DNA of 64,000 bases from Streptomyces lavendofoliae. Its GTDB lineage: Bacteria > Actinomycetota > Actinomycetes > Streptomycetales > Streptomycetaceae. The translations under genes were made by a program, and so were the position numbers. Every line of letters begins with the position of its first letter. Positions within the stretch are counted from its first letter, which is position 1. Below, in pieces: positions 59,029-64,000 of this stretch. The notes under the pieces are model-generated. The model did no database searches. It was not told the origin of the DNA and worked only from the letters and a program-made list of their open reading frames with translations. The DNA is taken from assembly GCF_014649735.1 (NCBI RefSeq), contig NZ_BMTP01000002.1, forward strand, positions 427,697-491,696, written 5' to 3'.

Positions 59029-59802
59029 ATGTTCTGGGTTCCGCTCCTGCTCGTCACGTGGGCCGCGGCGGCCGTCAGCTGTGCGCGCTTGTGCCTGGCC
59101 GCCGTCCGTGCCGCCGAGCCGGCCGGTCTCCCGGCGCCGGACCGTGACCGTGACCGTGACCGTGAACTGAGCCTGTACGAGACCGCGTTCCTGGCCGGCG
59201 GCCCGCAGCGGGTGGCGGACCTGGCGCTGGTGTCGATGCACCGCCGGCGACGGCTGTGGCTGGCGCGCACCGGCTGGGCGACCGTCGTGGACGCGGACCC
59301 CCGGGGCGCCGACGAGGTGGAGCGCTCGGTGCTCGGTGCGATAGGGCCCGAGGGGCAGTCGCGGACCGCGGTGGTGCGGGACAGGACGTCGGTCGCCGAC
59401 CCGGTCAGGGCGCTCGCCGACCGGCTCGTCGCGGCGGGGCTCGCCGTCCCCGAGACGGCCAGGGCCTCCGTCATGGCCGCGGTGCGCGGCGTACGCCGCT
59501 CGACGGTTCTGACCGTGGCACTGGCGGCGTCCGCCGCGCTGCTGCTCCCGGAGGGGCACGCGCCGGACGCCCGGGCCATGACGTGGTTCGCCCTCCCCCT
59601 CGTCCTGACGCTGGGGTGCCTGGTCATCGCGCGCGTCGAGGTCCATCCGTACACCCGGTGGGCCTCCCCCGCCGGGCAGAGCCTGCTGACGCGGGTGAGC
59701 CGGCGTGACCCGCTCACCGCCGTGGCGATCGGCGGGGTCCACGCCCTGGACGACCCGGCGCTGCGGGCCGCGCTCGTCCCGGGGCAGCGAAGGGGGCGCT
59801 GA
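59029..59802 (+). CDS. TIGR04222-like membrane protein without tail
   Basis: 257-aa paralogue of the preceding gene: LYETAFLAGGPQRVADLALV aligns with its [20 protein letters not shown], and TM helices fall at ~3-25, 158-175 and 185-203. It ends QRRGR with no Gly/Cys tail. Residues 38-45 are DRDRDRDR, from four copies of GACCGT (59140-59163). Its place after the tailed protein suggests a partner or a scaffold that lost its substrate region. Confidence 0.78.
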   Translation: MFWVPLLLVTWAAAAVSCARLCLAAVRAAEPAGLPAPDRDRDRDRELSLYETAFLAGGPQRVADLALVSMHRRRRLWLARTGWATVVDADPRGADEVERSVLGAIGPEGQSRTAVVRDRTSVADPVRALADRLVAAGLAVPETARASVMAAVRGVRRSTVLTVALAASAALLLPEGHAPDARAMTWFALPLVLTLGCLVIARVEVHPYTRWASPAGQSLLTRVSRRDPLTAVAIGGVHALDDPALRAALVPGQRRGR

Positions 59803-59835
59803 CGGACGCCGGTGGAGCGCCGCCGAACGGACGCC

Positions 59836-59864
59836 GGTGCGGCGCGCCGACGGCGCGCCGCACC
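59836..59864. terminator. 13-bp perfect hairpin
   Basis: GGTGCGGCGCGCC and GGCGCGCCGCACC pair perfectly around a 3-base loop, between the convergent TIGR04222-like and hemQ genes. Confidence 0.88.
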
Positions 59865-59999
59865 CGGAGCCGGACCCGGTGTCGCTGGAGCGGCGGGCGT
59901 GCGGGCCCGCCGTCTGATCTTCCGGGTCGGCGGGTGACGTACGGGCGGGCGTCGAGGACACCGCGCCCGTCCGTCACCAGGTCGGTCAGGTCAGGGCCG

Positions 60000-60713
60000 T
60001 CAGGCGAGACCCGCGACCAGATCCGCGACCGACTTGCGCCGGCCGGTGTAGAACGGGACCTCTTCCCGTACGTGCATCCGTGCCTCCGAGGCGCGCAGGT
60101 GGCGCATGAGGTCCACGATCCGGTACAGCTCGTCCGCCTCGAAGGCGAGGATCCACTCGTAGTCGCCCAGCGAGAACGAGGCCACCGTGTTGGCGCGCAC
60201 GTCCGGGAAGCCGCGGGCCATCTTGCCGTGGTCGGCGAGCATCCGGCGCCGGTCCTCGTCGGGCAGGAGGTACCAGTCGTAGGAGCGCACGAAGGGGTAC
60301 ACCGAGACGTAGTCGCGCGGCGTCTCGTCGGCGAGGAACGCCGGGATGTGCGACCGGTTGAACTCGGCGGGGCGGTGCAGCGCCATGTTCGACCACACCG
60401 GCTCCAGCGCGCGGCCCAGCCGGGTGCGGCGGAAGAGGTTGTACGCCTCCTGGAGCGCGTCCGAGGTCTCGGCGTGCCACCAGATCATCAGGTCGGCGTC
60501 GGCGCGCAGACCGGACACGTCGTACGTGCCGCGGACGGTGACGTCCTTGGCGGCGAGCTGGTCGAACAGCTCCTGGACCTCGTCGGCGTAACCGGTCCGG
60601 TCCTCGGGCAGGACGTCGCGCAGCTTGAAGACGGACCACAGGGTGTAGCGGATGACCTCGTTGAGGTCCTTCGCCTTCTTACCGGCGTTCGGGATCTTTT
60701 CGGGCGCACTCAT
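60000..60713 (-). CDS. hemQ: Coproheme decarboxylase
   Basis: 237-aa chlorite-dismutase-fold enzyme that converts coproheme to heme b with H2O2, the last step of the coproporphyrin-dependent pathway of Actinobacteria and Firmicutes. The catalytic Tyr is in [17 protein letters not shown], the proximal His in [14 protein letters not shown], and the family start is [14 protein letters not shown] 60713 lies 4 bp after the hemG stop; a GTG at 60734 inside hemG is an alternative. Confidence 0.95.
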   Translation of the reverse strand: MSAPEKIPNAGKKAKDLNEVIRYTLWSVFKLRDVLPEDRTGYADEVQELFDQLAAKDVTVRGTYDVSGLRADADLMIWWHAETSDALQEAYNLFRRTRLGRALEPVWSNMALHRPAEFNRSHIPAFLADETPRDYVSVYPFVRSYDWYLLPDEDRRRMLADHGKMARGFPDVRANTVASFSLGDYEWILAFEADELYRIVDLMRHLRASEARMHVREEVPFYTGRRKSVADLVAGLA

Positions 60714-60717
60714 AGGG

Positions 60718-62166
60718 CTATTCTCGCTCGTCACTCAGGGTGCCGTGCGCCAGGGTCGGCGTGGCGATGATCTCGTCGGCCGCGCGCCGCGCGCTCGCGA
60801 TCGTGGCGGGGATTCCCACGCCGTCGTAGGCGGCTCCGCAGACCCGCAGACCGGGCAGTTTCGCGACGGCGTCACGGACCCGGGCGACCCGGGCCAGGTG
60901 CCCGACGGGATACTGCGGCAGGCCGCCGATCCAGCGGGTGACCTCGGTGGCGACGGGCCGGGCGGACAGCCCGGTGGCGTCGGCGAGATCCTTCAGGGAC
61001 GCGGAGACGAGGTCGGCGTCGTCGCGGTGCAGGTGCTCCTCCTCGCCGTACCGGCCCACGGAGGTGCGCAGCACGACGAGGTCGCCCGCGCCCTCGTCGG
61101 TCCACTTCCACTTCCGTGTCGAGAAGGTGGAGGCCTTGATGGTGCGGCCGTCGACCGGCGGGACGAGGAAGCCGGAGCCCGCGGGCAGGGCCCCCTCGGC
61201 CTCGCCGCGCCGGAAGGCGAGGGTGACCAGGGCCATCGAGGCGTACTCGACGGCGGCCAGTTCGGCGGCGGCGGCCGGGGACTCGGCGGCGAGCAGCTCG
61301 GAGGCGGACCAGGCCGGGGTCGCGACGATCACGGCGCCGGCGCGCAGGACGCGCTCGCCGGTGCGCACGTTCCAGCCTCCCCCGGCCGCCCTGGTGAGGG
61401 CGTGGACGGGCGTGTCGGTGAGGATCTCGCCGCCCCCCGCGGTGACGGCGTCGGCGACGGCGCCCGGCAGGGTGCCGATGCCGCCGGCGATGCCCATGAA
61501 CGCGGGGCCGGTCTGCTGCCCGCCCGCCTGCTGGAGGGAGCGGACGGCCCCGGTGAGGGTGCGGTGGGCTCGGGCGGCCTCGAAGAGCTTCGGTACGGCG
61601 GCGCCCATGGAGATGGCGTAGGCGTCGCCCGCGTACACCCCGCCGAGGAGGGGTTCCACGAGCCGGTCGACGACCTCGCGGCCGAGGCGGTCGGCGACGT
61701 AGCGGCCGACGGCGATGTCGTCGCCGAGGGCGGCGGGGTCGGCGGGCGGCAGGTCCCTCTCGTGCGCGATGCGGGCGAGGCCCTCGGGGGACAACAGGCC
61801 CGTGAGGGCGGCGGCGTCGCCCGGGACGCCCATGACGTGCCCCCTGGGCATCGGGCGCAGCGCGTCGCGGGTCCAGACGGCGGCGCCGGCGGTGGCGGGC
61901 GGCTGGAGGCGGTCGCCGAGGCCCACGGCGCGCGCGAGGTCGGTCGCCTCGGGGCGGCGGGCGAGCATCGACTCGGCGCCGAGGTCCACCGGGACGCCCG
62001 CGATCTCGCCCGCGAGGAGCTTGCCGCCGAGCCGGGTGGTGGCCTCCAGCACGGTCACGCGCCGCCCGGCGGTGACCAGCCGGTGGGCGGCGGCGAGGCC
62101 CGCGATGCCGCCGCCGATGACGACGACGTGGCCGCTTCTGGAAGTGTCGCCTGGGTCCGCGTTCAT
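60718..62166 (-). CDS. hemG: Protoporphyrinogen/coproporphyrinogen oxidase
   Basis: 482-aa FAD oxidase (HemY/CgoX type) that forms coproporphyrin III in the pathway ending in HemQ. N-terminal dinucleotide motif [42 protein letters not shown], and the C-terminal FAD motif [20 protein letters not shown]. hemQ follows at once. The symbol hemG is used in Streptomyces although the protein is of the HemY type. Confidence 0.93.
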   Translation of the reverse strand: MNADPGDTSRSGHVVVIGGGIAGLAAAHRLVTAGRRVTVLEATTRLGGKLLAGEIAGVPVDLGAESMLARRPEATDLARAVGLGDRLQPPATAGAAVWTRDALRPMPRGHVMGVPGDAAALTGLLSPEGLARIAHERDLPPADPAALGDDIAVGRYVADRLGREVVDRLVEPLLGGVYAGDAYAISMGAAVPKLFEAARAHRTLTGAVRSLQQAGGQQTGPAFMGIAGGIGTLPGAVADAVTAGGGEILTDTPVHALTRAAGGGWNVRTGERVLRAGAVIVATPAWSASELLAAESPAAAAELAAVEYASMALVTLAFRRGEAEGALPAGSGFLVPPVDGRTIKASTFSTRKWKWTDEGAGDLVVLRTSVGRYGEEEHLHRDDADLVSASLKDLADATGLSARPVATEVTRWIGGLPQYPVGHLARVARVRDAVAKLPGLRVCGAAYDGVGIPATIASARRAADEIIATPTLAHGTLSDERE

Positions 62167-62293
62167 GTTCCCACTCTCTCAAACGCCGTTCCGGGTCCCG
62201 ACCGTGACCGGTTCGTGAGCCGGGAGCCGGCAACCGGCCCGCTCCCCCGTACGTCCAACGAGCACAGCATCGTCATGGAGAACCGGGGGGAAC

Positions 62294-63232
62294 ATGCGCG
62301 CATCTCGGCACAGGCTCGCGGCCGTACTGCTCACCGTCTCGCTCGCGCTCGCCGGGTGCGGCGCGGCGGACGAAGGCCCGGGCGGCGGGGACGAGAGGGC
62401 CGCCGCCGGCCGGCCGGACGCCGGGTACGCGGCGGACGGGCCGGCGGCGGAGGGACCCGCGCCGGACCGGCCCGCGCCGGGCGCCAAGGCCGGTCCGGGG
62501 GCCACGGCGGCGCCCCGGACGGGGCAGCAGCAGCACGTGATCCGTACGGCGTCCCTGTCCGTGGAGGTCGAGGACGCCACGGACGCGCTGGCGACGGCCC
62601 GTGCGGTCACGGAGGCCACGGGGGGCCATGTCGCCGACGAGACGACCGAGCGCGTCGACGACGACCACGTGACCTCGCAGATCGTGCTGCGGGTGCCGCA
62701 GGCCGCGTACGACGCGACGCTGCGCGAGCTGGCGGGCGCCGGGAAACTGCTCTCGCGCAAGGCGCAGGCCAAGGACGTCACCGACCAGGTGGTCGACGTG
62801 GAGAGCCGGATCGCCACCCAGCGGGCGAGCGTCGCCCGGGTGCGGGAGCTGATGGACGAGGCGACGAAGCTGAGCGACGTGGTGGCTCTGGAGGGGCAGT
62901 TGAGCAGCCGGCAGGCGGACCTGGAGTCGCTGCTGGCCCAGCGGGCGGCACTGCGGGACCGTACGACGATGGCGACGATCACGCTGCGCCTCAGCGAGCG
63001 GGAGGAGCCCGCCGGGGAACGGGACGACGGCCCGGGGTTCCGGGACGCGCTGAGCGGCGGCTGGAACGCGCTGGTGACGACGGGGAAGTGGGCCGGGATC
63101 GTGCTGCTGGCGGTGGCGCCGTGGGCGGGGGTGCTCCTGGTGGGGTACGCCGGGTGGCGGTGGCTCGTCCGGCGGCGGCCGGTGCGGCCGGGACCGGCGG
63201 AACGGCCGGATGCGGAGGGCTCCTCGTCGTAG
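62294..63232 (+). CDS. DUF4349 lipoprotein
   Basis: 312-aa lipoprotein: signal peptide with lipobox LAGC, an Ala/Pro/Gly linker (~28-75), a DUF4349 domain (VIRTASLSVEVEDATDALAT, ATGGHVADETTERVDDDHVT, SRIATQRASVARVRELMDEA, a coiled-coil part), then a TM helix (~270-290) and a short basic tail. Domain topology suggests an extracytoplasmic sensor-like or anti-sigma-like protein. Function unknown. Confidence 0.88.
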   Translation: MRASRHRLAAVLLTVSLALAGCGAADEGPGGGDERAAAGRPDAGYAADGPAAEGPAPDRPAPGAKAGPGATAAPRTGQQQHVIRTASLSVEVEDATDALATARAVTEATGGHVADETTERVDDDHVTSQIVLRVPQAAYDATLRELAGAGKLLSRKAQAKDVTDQVVDVESRIATQRASVARVRELMDEATKLSDVVALEGQLSSRQADLESLLAQRAALRDRTTMATITLRLSEREEPAGERDDGPGFRDALSGGWNALVTTGKWAGIVLLAVAPWAGVLLVGYAGWRWLVRRRPVRPGPAERPDAEGSSS

Positions 63233-63242
63233 CGTGTTCCGC

Positions 63243-64000
63243 ATGGGACAGCTGGGACGAGAACGACTGTTGATCATCGGTGGGGACGCGGCCGGGATGT
63301 CCGCCGCGTCCCAGGCGCGCCGGCTGAAGGGCCCGGACGAGCTGGAGATCGTCGCGTTCGAGCGGGGGAACTTCACCTCGTACTCGGCGTGCGGGATCCC
63401 CTACTGGGTCGGCGGCGACGTCGACGGGCCGGACCGGCTCATCGCCCGTACCCCGCGCGAGCACCGGGAGCGCGGCGTCGACCTGCGGCTGCGGACGGAG
63501 GTGACCGGGCTCGACGTGGACCGGGGCCGGGTGCGCGTACGGGATCTGGAGTCGGGCGCCGGCTCGTGGGAGGGCTACGACAGGCTGGTGATCGCGACCG
63601 GCGCCCGGCCGGTGCGCCCGCCGCTGCCGGGGGTCGACGCGGCGGGCGTGCACGGGGTGCAGACGCTGGACGACGGACAGGCCCTGCTGGACACACTGAC
63701 CGGGCTGAACGGCACGCCGGGGCGGCGCGCGGTGGTGGTGGGCGCCGGGTACATCGGGGTCGAGATGGCGGAGGCGCTGCTCGCCCGGGGATACGAGGTG
63801 ACCGTCCTCCACCGGGGTGAGCAGCCGATGTCCACGCTGGACCCGGACATGGGACGCCTGGTGCGGGAGGCGATGGACGGCCTCGGCATCACCACGGTCG
63901 GCGGCGCGGAGGTCACCAAGTTCCTTACCGGCGACGACGGGCGGGTACGGGCGGTGGCGACCGAGGACGCCGAGTACCCGGCGGACGTCGTCGTGCTGGG
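63243..64000 (+). CDS. FAD/NAD disulfide oxidoreductase, truncated by window
   Basis: First 252 codons of a pyridine-nucleotide disulfide oxidoreductase of the CoA-disulfide reductase/NADH oxidase branch. FAD motif LLIIGGDAAGMSAASQARRL, single redox Cys in NFTSYSACGIPYWVGG (as in CoA-disulfide reductase, not CxxxxC), and NAD motif VVVGAGYIGVEMAEALL. The rest is outside the window. TAGCGT lies seven bases before ATG 63243, with no ribosome site. Confidence 0.88.
   Translation, partial: MGQLGRERLLIIGGDAAGMSAASQARRLKGPDELEIVAFERGNFTSYSACGIPYWVGGDVDGPDRLIARTPREHRERGVDLRLRTEVTGLDVDRGRVRVRDLESGAGSWEGYDRLVIATGARPVRPPLPGVDAAGVHGVQTLDDGQALLDTLTGLNGTPGRRAVVVGAGYIGVEMAEALLARGYEVTVLHRGEQPMSTLDPDMGRLVREAMDGLGITTVGGAEVTKFLTGDDGRVRAVATEDAEYPADVVVL

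Noticed and set aside
59986..60639. Second minus-strand frame inside hemQ
   Set aside because: It is the hemQ sequence in another frame; Arg/Pro-rich with no family features.

Overview
The window is a 64 kb piece of an actinomycete chromosome, almost certainly Streptomyces. It has very high GC with strong G/C bias at third codon positions, many GTG and some TTG starts, frequent 4-bp ATGA/GTGA overlaps, an actinobacterial iron box, DUF2637, SAV2148-type HEPN and DUF1707-FHA proteins, and the coproporphyrin-type haem genes hemQ/hemG. From memory, several blocks resemble the SCO6040-SCO6155 part of the S. coelicolor chromosome; this was not checked. I saw no rRNA, tRNA, CRISPR array, insertion sequence, prophage or integrase. 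The stretch looks like ordinary chromosome, not a mobile island.

Layout. 0-3.6 kb: GntR/FCD regulator with a coupled, truncated downstream gene; FhuF-like reductase behind an iron box; DUF2637 membrane protein; HATPase anti-sigma-type protein. 4-8.9 kb: pyruvate oxidase behind a PP2C-like gene; divergent TrmB/LuxR-type regulator; DUF456 protein. 8.9-15 kb: Ada/AlkA alkylation-repair protein with a shortened C-terminus; RsgA behind a possible 23-codon leader ORF; YihY/BrkB membrane protein; AidB-like acyl-CoA dehydrogenase. 15-17.4 kb: GAF regulator and GNAT acetyltransferase. 17.5-27 kb: an assimilatory sulfur operon: leader peptide, sulfite reductase, zinc-ribbon protein, cysH, cysC, cysD, cysN, a sulfonate/nitrate-type ABC importer and a sirohydrochlorin chelatase, with two extra tiny ORFs coupled into it. 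27-33.5 kb: DUF1697, subtilisin-like protease, sugar ABC importer, aminoglycoside-phosphotransferase-like protein. 33.5-36 kb: DnaQ-type exonuclease and SAV2148 HEPN protein. 36-43.4 kb: glgX, treY and treZ (alpha-glucan to trehalose), with an inverted DUF1707-FHA gene between treY and treZ. 43.5-53.4 kb: nucleotide-kinase-like, VOC, msrB, murC, RibD-C reductase, zapE, OsmC, PhoX-like, P450 and polysaccharide deacetylase genes. 53.6-56.2 kb: small zinc-ribbon protein, AIM24, PTH2, DUF4142.

The most unusual locus is 56.3-59.8 kb. A DUF692/MNIO enzyme (the iron-enzyme family that modifies cysteines in several RiPP pathways) overlaps by four bases a TIGR04222-type membrane protein whose last ~85 residues are almost only Gly, with seven spaced Cys. 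A second TIGR04222-like protein without the tail follows. I infer a maturase-substrate pair in which the membrane protein's C-terminal tail is post-translationally modified. The window closes with hemQ-hemG, a DUF4349 lipoprotein and a truncated FAD/NAD disulfide oxidoreductase.

Most convergent gene pairs are separated by strong perfect or near-perfect hairpins. Many genes have a -10-like hexamer only 6-9 nt before the start codon, suggesting leaderless transcripts.
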